Source of the DNA: Sporobolomyces roseus
Lineage: Eukaryota > Basidiomycota > Microbotryomycetes > Sporidiobolales > Sporidiobolaceae
Direction: 5' to 3'
Length of the DNA stretch: 64,000 bases
NCBI GenBank assembly: GCA_016617785.1
Contig: JADILM010000004.1
Coordinates: 186,001-250,000 of the forward strand
Below are positions 11,642 to 22,591 of this stretch, in pieces. Numbering within the stretch: position 1 is the stretch's first letter; every line of letters starts with the position of its first letter. The notes beneath the pieces are model-generated. The model was not told the origin of the DNA and did not search any database. It was given only the letters and a program-made list of their open reading frames with translations. A program made the position numbers and the translations under genes.

Positions 11642-14600
11642 TTAGCCAGAACCCATTCCCCAACTGCTGAGAGTCTGTGAGAGGAGAAGTATACACCGTC
11701 AGTACACTCATCATATACTGAGGTTGACTGCAACTCACTCTTGCGCAGGTTTCTCGGAGGTGTTGAGCCTTTTCTGAATCCCACATTGCGACAGAAAGGA
11801 ATTCCCGACCATAATGCATACAAGCCTCTTGATGGAATTTGCCATACAGCCTTGACGAGATCGAGTTCTACATCACGCTCAAATCAGTTCAAGAACTTCA
11901 GAGAGAGAGAGAAGATAGAGCAAACGTACTCGAAGTTTATCAGCAGGATCCTCCTTGTCTGATTCCGGACGTTTCTCTAACGGTTCGATCGTGTAGACCC
12001 ACTCATCCGGCAACACCCACATCTCAGCTCCAGTGAGATACATCTGATAAACGCAAGCAGCTCTAACATCGTCGAATCGTTCCGTACACCAAGGTTGACC
12101 TTTCTTGCTAACGACGACGTAAGGGGCATAATGAAGATCGTAATCGACTACCCGGTACACTTCTTTGCCTCCTCCGATTGAGCCGTCGATACCTAGTCCG
12201 AGTCCTCCTCCAGATGAAGGTTCTTCTTGCAATCTCGGATCCAGCGAGGTCTTGCGCCAGAGGTACCAATTCGTGGGTCCGTGGTTGATGTCCCACCTTT
12301 GATCGTAAAGTGCGAGTAGAGCAGAGGTAGGAGTATCGGGAGAAGGTACTCGAGTGTTGACCATTTGAACGACTTGTTGTTTCCGAGTTGGCCAATCTTC
12401 GGGTTGGAGGGGGAGGGTTTCGAGTAACGTGTGAATGTACTCGTCGGCGATGGGATGGAACTCGTCGGATCCGATACCGGAGAAGTCGTTTGTAATAGAG
12501 AGAGGGGATTCGTCGCCATTGAGTTTCGAGCGGATTTGAGGAAGGGAAGGGACTGGGTTCGAGTAAGGATCTGCAGTAGGATCTCGGATGAATCCGAAGG
12601 ATGGAACGACTACGGCGTCTCCTCGATCGAGAACGAGTTTCCGAATGCTTGGGGAAGTGAGTTTGCGTCGAAGTCCTCCACTCGGACTCAATCTCGCATC
12701 ACCAGCGAGGAAGACGACGTCGGTTCTCGCAAAGAATCGAGCGAGGTTCAGTTGATAGTTGAGTGCAGTAGGGTTCTTGATCATTCGTTCTCGAGTCTTG
12801 TTGAGAGTTCGTTCCGACATTGACAAAGGTGAACCGATGATATGGAAATCGACGAAAGTCTTGACGAGAGTATCTGATTCCCGCAGAGCTTCGATATCGG
12901 CGAGGAGAGCGGAACGAGCGGAAGTGTCGAGACGAGAGTGTGCACTCTCATAGATAAGAGAGACAGGTCCTCGCCAGGTTCGGAGGAAGGAGGGAAGGGT
13001 CGACAGCCATGCAGGATTCGAGTAGAGACAGGCGGTGACATCGTTGGCGGTAGGTTTCGATGAGGCGTGGAAAGCGAATCTGTGAGATGAACAAGCTCTC
13101 AGCGGTTGTCACTCTGCTGAGAATCCCAGTTCGACTTACGGCACGATCTCGTCGTGGAGATCCCAATGGACCTTTTCGTGCATCTTTGAGAATCGATAAG
13201 TGTGGGTGAAAGGAGTAAGAGGGTTTTGTTTAGCGTCGAGTGCGCTCAAATCCGTCACTGGTTCTGAAAGACGGCAACACCCATTCAGTCTCGAGGATAT
13301 GCAAGAGAGTGAATAAGGTTCGACGACTCACCATCTGGATGTCCAATCCTCCTAATCATTCCCCAATCGTCTTCATCGACCGCTCCATCTCCCACATCCG
13401 AACTCTTGTAATGCGCCCAACTCAAGTCGATCCCCGCTTTCGCTCCCAGACCATCCGCATACTGCCTCATCAACTGCCAACCTTCCTGTCCACCTCTCGA
13501 TTCCAGTTTCGCCCTGAGTGCATCCGATGAAGAATCGGATAAGAGATGGGAAGATAGTTTGATCGAGAGGAATGAGAACGAGAAGACGAGGTAAGAGATC
13601 GTCAAGAGTCGGACGATGAGTGGATATCTCGTCGAACTGGTTGATCCGGAAGAAGAAGTCGAAGGTTTCGAAGGGGAGGAAGAACCGTTCAAATTTGGAG
13701 AGTATGGTTGTCTCGAATGTGAACCGCTATTGAGGGGAGCCAGGAAGATTGCCAGGATCGCGTTTGGAATCGCTAAGATCTTCGAACCGACTCCTGGTTC
13801 ACCTCTTGATTTACCACCTTCTCTCACATCTTCATCACTCGAACTTCCCTTCTCACTAGGCATTCCCCAATCATAAGTTCTCCAACTTCTTGGACCGTTC
13901 GAACTCGCGGGTGAGAACGCAGTGATGTCGCTTTTAGGGGTCGAGTAACCGTTGATGACAGAGGAAGTAGCGGGAGGACAGGCGGAAGTGAGAGATTGTT
14001 GTCGAGCGTGAATATCTGATCCATTCGAACGACTTCGATCCATCGGTTGAGAGGAAGACATGATCGTGTTGTAAGAGGGAGGTCGAGACATGGGATGGGA
14101 AGCAGAGGCAGATGAGTTGGGTTGTGAAGAAGAAGAAGAAGAAGAACCGAGGTTGTAGGCTTGATGAGCGTATTGATTCGGGGAGTAGGGTCGAGAAGTA
14201 GGGATCGGGGAGGGTAGAGGTGAGTTCGAAGTGAAAGATGGAGAAGGAGAACCGGTAAAGATTTGGAGAGGGGAAGGAGTAGCTCCTGAACTAGTCGTGA
14301 TCGTGCTGAGTTGAGGTAATCTTCCCGAAGAGTTCCTCCTCTCGTTTCCACCATTACTGCCACCTGATGTACTCGTAGCCGTCGCAGCGAGGAAGAACTC
14401 TTCTGCTTCATCTCCTACCCGAGAAGTAGTTGGATTCCCTCTCCCTCCTCCTCCTCCTCCTCCTCCTCCAGTCTCTACACTCGCTCTCCCTTCTGAACTA
14501 CTACTATTCCTTCCCGCGGCATTCGCCTCATCCAACATCAATCCCAATCCAATCTCTGACAGAGGGGTCGTTCCTGCTTTCGGAGAGGGTTCACTAGTTG

Positions 14601-14778
14601 CAGAAGGAGAGATTTGAGATCCAGTTGATAGAGGGATTTGTCGAGTTGTGAGGGATAATTTGCGTGATCTCAATCCTCCTTTCGCTGTTGCTTGACCTCC
14701 TCCTCCTGCATTGCTGCTGTCACTCGCCCCAGATCCAGCCTGAGCGCGAGGTAGGTGCGATGATTGATTCGAAGACAT
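11642..14778 (-). CDS. GT49/LARGE-like glycosyltransferase, type II membrane protein with long Ser-rich cytosolic tail
   Basis: The first ATG in frame is at 14778 (MSSNQSSHLPRAQAGSG). Roughly 380 residues of low-complexity Ser/Pro/Gly tail follow, including a poly-Gly run and a poly-Ser run. A single membrane anchor, YPLIVRLLTISYLVFSFSFL, precedes a lumenal stem. The lumenal domain resembles the LARGE C-terminal/B4GAT1 fold (GT49): LNLARFFARTDVVFLAGDAR, RGDAVVVPSFGF, WDINHGPTNWYLWRK, YDLHYAPYVVVSKKGQPWCT, GAEMWVLPDEWV and a C-terminal RLYGKFHQEACMHYGREFL. It probably acts in the Golgi on cell-surface glycans; donor and acceptor are unknown. The expected DxD metal motif is altered to GDAR. The last intron could be joined in three ways, so the stop near 11642 (ending WGMGSG) is uncertain by up to about 180 bases. 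Confidence 0.75.
14444..14469 (-). repeat. CTC trinucleotide repeat encoding poly-Gly
   Basis: Run of ctc/cct triplets inside the glycosyltransferase gene. On the coding strand it reads GGA/GGT repeats and encodes a run of glycines in the disordered N-terminal tail. It may vary in length between strains. Confidence 0.8.
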
Positions 14779-15388
14779 TGGTTTCCTTCCTCTTTCGGGC
14801 GTGCTGCAGCGAGAGATAAAGTAGACCAAGTCGTTTGAGTGATTGAATGGGTGTAGGTGGAATGGGTGTGAAGTGAGAGAGAGTTGAGTTGATGATGATG
14901 AGAAAGGGAAAAGGGAAAAGAAACGCGATTAAACATCAGCACTCCCTCTCTAGGAGTGTACAAGCTATAGAGCGTACTCACCTATACTTCTATCACCTAT
15001 CGTGCTATGTACTGATCACCCTCTCAAAGGTTGTCGAAGGGGTAGGACAGAAATAGTTCACAGAATCGCGTGTTCGAGTTTGACGCTTGAAGTTTGATGT
15101 ACTGAGTCGACTGAGAGTATGTACTGATTTGGTCGTTATTCGTTATCGAAGTGGGCGGAGAGGTGAGAGGATGAAGAAGAGGCGCCTTTGTTCGACTTTT
15201 CTTTCAACTCTTTCGCAAAAAAAAGAAGGGAACGTGATCATTTCTCTCTCTCTCGCTATTCACAGCTCCTCAGTCGAAGATGTCTTTACTGTGCAATGTA
15301 CTTTTTAAAGGAACCCGAAGAGAGAGAGAGAGAGAGAGAGAGAACAAGCTAAAAAACCCAAAAGACCCTTTTTCATCTATCAATCTAT
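14779..15388. other. Intergenic, promoter side of the glycosyltransferase gene
   Basis: The 610 bases between the glycosyltransferase start and the ARG1 stop. They contain a GATGATGATGAG run near 14893, an A-run at 15217-15225, a CT-rich patch and the AG microsatellite listed separately. Open frames here start with non-ATG codons and look incidental. Confidence 0.4.
15319..15343 (+). repeat. AG dinucleotide microsatellite
   Basis: About twelve uninterrupted AG units directly downstream of the ARG1 stop codon, probably in its 3' untranslated region. Confidence 0.85.
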
Positions 15389-17295
15389 CTAATCGAGTTT
15401 GGGTAGAGGAGCGTATACAGATTCAGGTTTGACTGTCGCACCCTTGGCGAGACGAGCTTCACCCCATTTCTATACAAGATTCGAGAGTCGTCGTCAGTCG
15501 ACAGTTGCAGCGAGATCAGAGAAAGAAAGAAAGGGAGAACGTACCCTGAGACGGATAGATTCGATAGCGATGAAACCACTTCGCAAGCCCAATCATTGAA
15601 TTTGTCAGTTCATCTCACTCGGTAATCGAGCGAGAGAGAAGAGAGAGACACTTACGTGGTAGCAGAAGGATCAAAGTTGGTGACAGAATCCATCGATACT
15701 TGTTCCGCATCGTACAAAGCTTCGGTATCAGATTTCCTTCCCTCTACAATGACGTTACCCATAACCAACGCCAACCTGACTCGACCATTGACGGTTTCTT
15801 GAGATTTCTCCAAGCAAGATTGAACAAATTCACGTTCGGGAGAGAACCAATAACCTACTCAACAACCTCACTTCATCAGTCTCACTCATCCGAGAGGAAG
15901 GAGAGCAGAGTACGTACCGTTGTAAAGGATCTTTGAAAGTTCAGTAGTAACGAAAGAATCACGAAGTGCTCGTACGTTCTTATCCATCACCAAACCCTCC
16001 AAATCCATATGAGCTTTCCTCAAGATGGTAGCACCAGGTGATTCATAACAACCCCTAGACTTGACACCAATGAATCGGTTCTCAACGATATCGATCCTTC
16101 CAATTCCGTGTTTCCTCGCCAACGCGTTCAAAGTGAGGAAAATGTCGACGGGATCGGTGATCTCTTTTCCGGAAGCCGAGGAAGAAGAAGCGGCGGTCGT
16201 TCCTTCAGGGTGAATGACGAGGGAGGTGGGGATACCTTTGGTAAAGTTTAGAGTGATTCGTTCGGGGGTAGAAGGACATTCCGAAAGTCCTTTGATCAAC
16301 TTCCACATATCGTCAGGAGGAGTCGTGTCGGGATCTTCGAGGATACCAGCTTCGTAAGAGATGTGGAACAAGTTCTCATCTACAAAAATTCTCGAAAAAA
16401 GGTGAGCCGGTCAGCTATCGCTCGCTCTAAACTTTCGCTTCTTCTCTGAAATGCAGTGAAAGTGAGAAACTTACCGGTTGACCAAGGTTTAGCAGCAGTT
16501 TGGAACACGGGGATTCCCTTCTCACTAGCGAAATCCAACAATGCTTGTCGACCAGCGAATCGATCGTAGAAAACGGCGTCCCTCCAAGGAGCGATGACTT
16601 TGACATCGGGTTGGAGAGCGTAGAAAGCGAGTTCGAATCGAACTTGGTCGTTTCCCTTTCCGGTACATCCGTGAGAGACGTATTGACAGTTTTCGGAAAC
16701 GACGACGTCCATCATCGCTCGGGCGATGACGGGACGAGCCAAGGAGGTACCGAGGAGGTAGACGCCCTATTAAATAGTATACTGGGTTAGTTATAGATAG
16801 TGCTTGCGAGGGAGAGAGGGGAAAACGAACCTCGTAGATACAGTTTGCTTGAACAGCGGGGTAGATCAAGTGTTCAACGAATTCCTTTCGAAGGTCCTAT
16901 ATCCTCAACATGATCTCATCAGTATCTACGATACGTTTCAGGAGTCGGAATCTGCATAGTGATACAGATGCCAACAGTGAATCCTTATCTTTTTCCTCTG
17001 CTTTCCTCCCTCGCCTAACCGCGCCAACCTCTCTTTCCTCACTCCTCACTCGAGTAGTATAGAGAGAGTATAAAGTACTTACAACGCAGAAGAACTTCTT
17101 TGCCCCGATCTTGAGTGCTTTCTCCCTAGCAGCATCGAAATCTTCTTCTTGTCCAACATCCGCCATGAATGCAATCACTTCGTAACCTTCTTCGATCAAC
17201 CATGCGAGGATACACGAAGTATCTAATCCTCCAGAGTAAGCGAGGAGTACTCGTCCGGCTGAACCAGGTGCTTTGGATTGAGAAGTGGAAGACAT
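15389..17295 (-). CDS. ARG1: Argininosuccinate synthase
   Basis: Joins citrulline and aspartate, using ATP, in arginine synthesis. Start 17295, [14 protein letters not shown], followed by the N-type ATP pyrophosphatase P-loop [18 protein letters not shown]. Further hallmarks are [33 protein letters not shown], the substrate loop [60 protein letters not shown] and [15 protein letters not shown]. The C-terminus reads YAPLPKLD with the stop at 15389-15391. A Ser-rich insertion ([11 protein letters not shown]) near residue 260 replaces a short loop. All catalytic segments are present. It shares a 243-base promoter region with COQ6 and lies 7 kb from ARG2. Confidence 0.95.
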
Positions 17296-17538
17296 AATTC
17301 TTTGATGGGGAATTTTGAGTCAAAGAGGGGGAGAAGATTGAGATGAGGAGGAAGAGGGGAGGAGTGGGAGGAAGATAGAGGATCAGCGATAGTGTTTCTC
17401 TATGATATGGGAGTAGTTTCAGCTCACTTTGGTTGCCTAGTTCAAAGTTGGGAGGAAAGAGAAAGATTTCCTCCAAGTTGACTCTCTTCTCCCGCTCTCT
17501 CACCCGCATATACTCAGCTTCAACTTCCGACAATCTAA
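17296..17538. promoter_or_regulatory. Bidirectional promoter between ARG1 and COQ6
   Basis: The two ATGs are 243 bases apart and divergent, so both leaders and both promoters must fit here. The sequence is pyrimidine-rich toward COQ6. I could not assign specific factor sites by eye. Confidence 0.6.
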
Positions 17539-19503
17539 ATGTCACTCGTATATAAACGAGCAGCTACCAATCTAATCTGCAAACGATGTTATACTCCTTC
17601 AAAGAGAACTTATTCAACGAACCAACCTGAATTACATGATCTAGTAGTAGTAGGAGGTGGTCCCGCTGGATTAGCTCTCACTGCTGCACTAGGTAAGCTT
17701 CTCGTACTCTTATAGTTCACTCAGAGAGCTGACTCCCAGGCGATTATAGCTTCATCGGAGTCGATTTCATCATCTCATAAAATCACGTTGATCGAAGGAT
17801 CCTCACTCTCCTCAACTAGGGATTGGTCGCCAAAAGAAGGACAACTGAGCAATCGAGTATCCTCGATCACTTCAGAGAACATCCGATTCCTCTCTCGTAA
17901 GTTCCACCTCGTCTCATCGTTATCTAGATTCCGCTCATCATACTTGTCAATTTGGTTAGAAACGGGTATTTGGCAACATGTAGATCATTCAAGAACTCGA
18001 GGGATACAAGAGATGCAAGTTTGGGATGGAATTTCGGACGCTCGAATCGAATTTCAGGCCCCTACACTCCCGACGATCGACTCTACCAATCCTTCTTTCT
18101 ATGCGCCTGTCCGATCCTCCATGGCGACTTTGACAGAGAATCTCAACTTACAAAGGGCCGCGTTGAGGAGGATTGAGGAGACGGGGAAAGTCGAATTGGT
18201 TGATGAGATGAGAGTTGGGAGTATCGTCAAGAGTGGGAAAGAGGAAGGAGGGTGGCCAATCGTTAATCTTGAGAACAAAGATGGGTCAGTCAAGAGGAGT
18301 ATCAGAGCTAGGTTACTCGTACGCTTTCCGTTCATGTCTCGGATTCGACGAAAACTCGCTGATCCGTAGAAGCATCGACGTACAGATTGGAGCGGATGGA
18401 GCCAACTCACCAGTCAAGTCGTATTCGGATATCGAGACGTTTGGATGGGCTTACGACAGGCAGGGAGTCGTCTCGAGCCTCGATTTGGATCCTTCGACAA
18501 TGGGAGAAGGAACTCATACTGCTTGGCAACGTTTTTTGCCTGAAGGTCCAATCGCTTTCTTACCTGTGAGCATTCTCTCGACCTCTCTAATTCGCTTGCT
18601 GAATGAGAGTCTCGTTGTCAGTTATCGGATACGACCGCTTCACTCGTTTGGTCGACCACTCCAGCTTATGCAACACTCCTCAAGTCACTCCCATCAGAAG
18701 CACTTTCCCACCTCGTCAACCTCGCCTTCTGTCTCCCCTATCCCCAACTCTCCTCCCTTCTCTCGCATCTCCAGTCACTTCAATCCTCCTCCTCCGCTTC
18801 TCTCTCCGATCCCTCCTCGCTCATCTCATCCCTCAAAGAGATCCACACAAACCATTTACACTCAACCTACGATCCCAACGTCCCCTCCGACCCCCTCCCA
18901 CCTCTCGTCGTAGGTATTCAACCGAAAAGCACCGCTTCCTTCCCTCTTCGTCTCTCTCACACTTCCTCTTACCTCGGCTTACCCTCGACGGATCACTTTC
19001 AAGACCTCCGAACAGTCCTAGTCGGCGACGCAGCACACACAATCCATCCCTTGGCAGGTCAAGGGCTCAACATGGGTTTATCCGACTCTTCCTCCCTCGT
19101 CTCACTCCTCTCATCCCTCTCTGAATCTGGTGCAGACTTGGGATCCTACGTTTCCCTCCTCCCGTACCCTCGAGATAGATACACGAAGAACCACGCCCTC
19201 TTATCAACTTGCGATCATTTGAACTCGCTTTATTCGACTCAACTCTCTCCGATCGTATGGGCTAGATCGACGGGGTTGGAAATCATTAACGAGTTACCGG
19301 GAGTTAAGAATTTGTTGATGGGTGGAGCAGGGGGTGAGGTTAAGAAGGAAGGAAGAGGAGGAAGGAGTGGAATGGTTTGGGGAGGCGTGGCGGGCTTGTT
19401 GGATACCGCGGGGAAAGCGAAAGAAGTGATTGGAATGGCCGGATCAATGCTGGGTTCGATGGTCAAGAGGAGAGCTTCAGAGTTTGTAGTCAAAGGGAGA
19501 TGA
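17539..19503 (+). CDS. COQ6: Ubiquinone biosynthesis flavin monooxygenase (mitochondrial)
   Basis: FAD-dependent hydroxylase of the UbiH/COQ6 family that adds the C5 hydroxyl in coenzyme Q synthesis at the inner mitochondrial membrane. The start MSLVYKRAATNLICKRCYTP gives a basic, hydroxylated presequence that fits mitochondrial import. The dinucleotide fold VVVGGGPAGLALTAAL follows, then LSNRVSSITSENIRFL, the IGADGANSPVKS motif and the C-terminal FAD motif VLVGDAAHTIHPLAGQGLNM. These are the three family fingerprints in the right order. The C-terminal part carries a Gly/Lys-rich insert (GGAGGEVKKEGRGG) not usual in the family. At least five introns. ARG1 is divergent upstream. Confidence 0.93.
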
Positions 19504-19720
19504 AATATTGGATCGATTCTTCGAAAGCTTGATCGGGAGATTTGTCGAGAGCGCTGCGGAAGGAAGGACAAACTGGCATGGGAGCGGACGAGTGGAAAGT
19601 ATCGTCGAATGAGGGTGGGTGTCGCTCTCGATCGTTCTTTCTTTCTTGCGCTCTCGGAAATTAGTGAAAACGAAACAAAGACGGATTGCAAAAGGGAACA
19701 GATTGTACGGATAGGAGGGG

Positions 19721-20943
19721 CTATACTGATTGACTAGGCGAGAAGGAGTCCTCCATCTCGAGCTTCTCCGAAAGTCTCGATACCTCGAATTGCCGCTTGT
19801 CTTCTCCCAATGCGATGATGTTCGCTAAGGCTGTGTGAAGAGAAGGGGTTTGGGATAAGGAATCGCCTTCTTCTCCCCTGTTCGGGTACACGAAGATCGG
19901 GAGGAGCCTGGCGACAGCCAAGAGCGCTTTGTCAGTTTAGGTTGAGCGGAAATAGACCATTTCGACTTACGATGAGTCCAAGTTTAGTTGGCAAGTGCTG
20001 AGGGGAATTGTCGGGCGTGATATTTCCTTGCTTGTCAAAGAGCTGGATTGTAAGAAAATGACACCGTCAGTTGAGCTCAGAGAAAAGGAAGTTGCAGAAA
20101 GGCTCAACGATCTTGACGGGAATCACGCCGCGACTTTGATACAGCTGCGAATGACCTCTATCAGTGACTTTGAAGTATAGGTAAGTCTGGTGCGAGAGGG
20201 TAACAGACCTCTCGAGGCTCGGGTTTCGTGATCTGGAGCAAACAATCCTGAATTTTGTCCCAATTTTCTCCATAGTCAAGGTATGCCATGAACGTCAACT
20301 TGATAGAGTCGGCCCATGCCTTGAGAGTCGCGCTCTCTGGTATGTCTGTGGTTCTAAGTTCATCAACAAGTTCCTTGAGCATTTGCCGACGACCGTCGTG
20401 CGGGTTCTGAGCGAATGTTTGAGATATCAGCTATATCGTATACCCGAGGTAGCAAGGCTACGCACCTTGAATTGCTTCGCGATATGATCGACTTTCCACT
20501 TGCTTCGCAATTGGCGAAGAGCGACGGGACGTTGAGTAATGTTGAACTACCCAACTCACACGCGAGTGATGAGCAATTTCCCAGTTCACGAAGATGAAGC
20601 GCAGACTTACCAGCTCTTTGAGTCCGCCGGCTTCATCTTCGCCCAACTGCTTCACGTCTTCGAGAGTGCGGCGGATCAAGCGACAGTTTGGTTTGTAGCG
20701 GTAGTTCCACTCTGGCTCCTCGCTACCATGGATAACAATACGCATTTGTCGAGCCCACTCCTTGAGAACTGGGAGCTGGCCAGGTCCGCGAGGCAGCTCT
20801 GCGATGCTATTTAGGAGTCGTTCTGTCTGTTCCTTCGCAACTTGAATACCTATAGCTTCTTGCCTTCGACGCTCGAGGATCCGCCCTGATGCTAGGTGTA
20901 GGTAGAGCTCATCCCGGTCGGTATCTTCCTCGGAAATCGACAT
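19721..20943 (-). CDS. Hypothetical protein, copy A of an unrecognised paralogous pair
   Basis: I do not recognise this gene. The ATG at 20943 gives MSISEEDTDRDELYLHLASG, an acidic helical start, then RQEAIGIQVAKEQTERLLNS. Two similar helical blocks follow. Block 1 has PVLKEWARQMRIVIHGSEEP then EWNYRYKPNCRLI; block 2 has ATLKAWADSIKLTFMAYLDY then GENWDKIQDCLLQI. The C-terminal exon reads ALLAVARLLPIFVYPNRGEE and IIALGEDKRQFEVSRLSEKL before the stop at 19721-19723. Every one of these segments has a counterpart in the gene at 22592-23790. No signal peptide or clear membrane segment. Several short introns. Internal exon joints were only partly checked. Confidence 0.6.
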
Positions 20944-21693
20944 GTCGAGAACTTGGAAAGGCGAAGGGGGAGGTGACAAAGACAGAGATCAGAAGCGAAT
21001 GAGCAGCGTCGTTCTCATCTCGGCTTTGGGGAACGGCTTCCAATCACAAGAGTTTTCTAAACCCACTTCCCACGCGTTCACACAGCCTGTCTAATCCCGA
21101 GCGGAGGCGTTGGCGGCGGAGAAAGGAATCGAGAAACGAACGAGTCGAACCCCTCAAGAACCACGCAGAGCAGAGTCAAACAAGCTGGAGAGATAGTAGC
21201 TGATGCATAAGCAGCAGCAGTAGAGTCTAGTAAAGCATCGAGAGTGTAGGAGAAGGGAGAAAGGTTGCCCTCGCCAATTTCCTGTCAACTATTGCCGCCT
21301 ACCTCCAAGTTCTACTCGCCCAGCTCCTACAGGACTGCCTGAAACTCGCTTAGGATAAAGCTGCAATCCTAAATATACAGCTTGCGGCTTTCCTCGCTCA
21401 ATGCTGGCGACTTTCCGACTCTCATCTCAAAATTGATCACCTCGCTTGACCACGTCTCTAGATAGCTCAGCTCGTGAAGGAGTAGGTTTCGATAGGGGCT
21501 GGGTATGAACAGGGATTCAGAAAGGTATCAACCATGAGGATGCCGAGCCGAGAAGAAGGGTTGTTTCGGGTGCAGGTCGGTCGACTCCCTCACACCCTTC
21601 CTCCTCCTCCTTCTTCCTCTCTTTTCTCCTCCAATCCATCAAGACTATCGTCGGCTCGCTCTGTCACTTTCTCGCCGGATTCCGGGATCCGCC
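20944..21693. promoter_or_regulatory. Divergent intergenic region between unknown genes
   Basis: The 750 bases lie between two divergent start codons and are unusually long for this window. They hold a gcagcagcagtag run near 21210, a pyrimidine-rich stretch (cctcctcctccttcttcctctcttttctcc) just before the plus-strand start, and no open frame of note. Confidence 0.45.
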
Positions 21694-22194
21694 ATGTCTG
21701 AAAGTGAGTTCTCTTCGCTGCAAAACCGCTTCATTCGGGCGATTGCTGATGCCGGACCTGGCACAGGGCAGCTATCAGAGAGACAGCAGCTTCTGCTTGA
21801 CCGTGAGTACAACATTCCTACGAGAATTCCTCGTTCGTCGCTGCCGATCTTTTCCCGTGAAAAGGTCTCGATACCTTTACAGAGTTTCGGACGGCGCATG
21901 CGGCAACTCAGGAGATCATTGAGAATATTAACGCAACATGGGCTCGATTGTGTGAGTCTTAACTTTCGTTTCGTTGTGTTTGCGAAAGCATTCTAAGCCG
22001 CGTGTGCAGCAGAACAACAACTCAGAGCTAAGTTTGAAATACTCTTTTCGAAGCAAAAGGAAGAGGAATTTCAACTTGATCGGTACAGAGAGCTGGCAGG
22101 CAGGAGCAACATTTCGAGCGAAACAACCGAAAACGCTAGAATCCTTGTTTTTCATGGGTCTCGGCCACTACTACGTTGCATTCAACTCCTCTAG
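21694..22194 (+). CDS. Hypothetical small coiled-coil protein between the paralogous pair
   Basis: Not recognised. ATG at 21694: MSESEFSSLQNRFIRAIADA, then QLSERQQLLLD. After an intron (acceptor ...gaaaag) RLDTFTEFRTAHAATQEIIE continues in frame, and after a second intron SEQQLRAKFEILFSKQKEEE with QLDRYRELAGR. The heptad-like Leu/Glu/Lys pattern suggests coiled coil over most of the roughly 130 residues. The shortest model stops at 22192-22194 after FHGSRPLLRCIQLL. A further exon is possible: a branch-like gctgat and an acceptor near 22250 could splice into the open frame beginning MNKDLFGNIDEKIILF and ending at 22474. It lies on the strand opposite to both neighbours. Confidence 0.5.
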
Positions 22195-22591
22195 GCCTCA
22201 ACATTCTCGTCTCTCATACCTTCGCTCCACCAGAACGCTGATCCAAATGCAAGATATGAACAAGGACTTGTTCGGCAACATCGACGAGAAGATCATTCTG
22301 TTCCGTCTCGATCTAGGGCACTCAAGTCGCTACAGCACAGAGATGTATACTTTCCTGCTTCAAGAAGAGGCCCTTGTATTCGTTGATGGTAGTGTTTTGA
22401 GGGAGAAAGGTGCAAAATTCTGTTCCGCTTTCGATCTGCTCGAGAATGCTCTCACTCTCTCGCTACATGACTGAGCGTCTTCTTCGAGTTTACTGTCTCT
22501 ATACGACTCGAAAGCAGCGAGGAACACCGTTAGCGAGACGAGCACAGGAACGGTGAATTGCAAAAGATGAAGATTTCTCGACAAAGCTGAT
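22195..22591. other. 3' flanks of two converging unknown genes
   Basis: Contains a plus-strand open frame to 22474 (KIILFRLDLGHSSRYSTEMY) that may be the true C-terminus of the preceding gene. The rest is the presumed 3' untranslated region of the minus-strand gene. Nothing else recognised. Confidence 0.4.
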
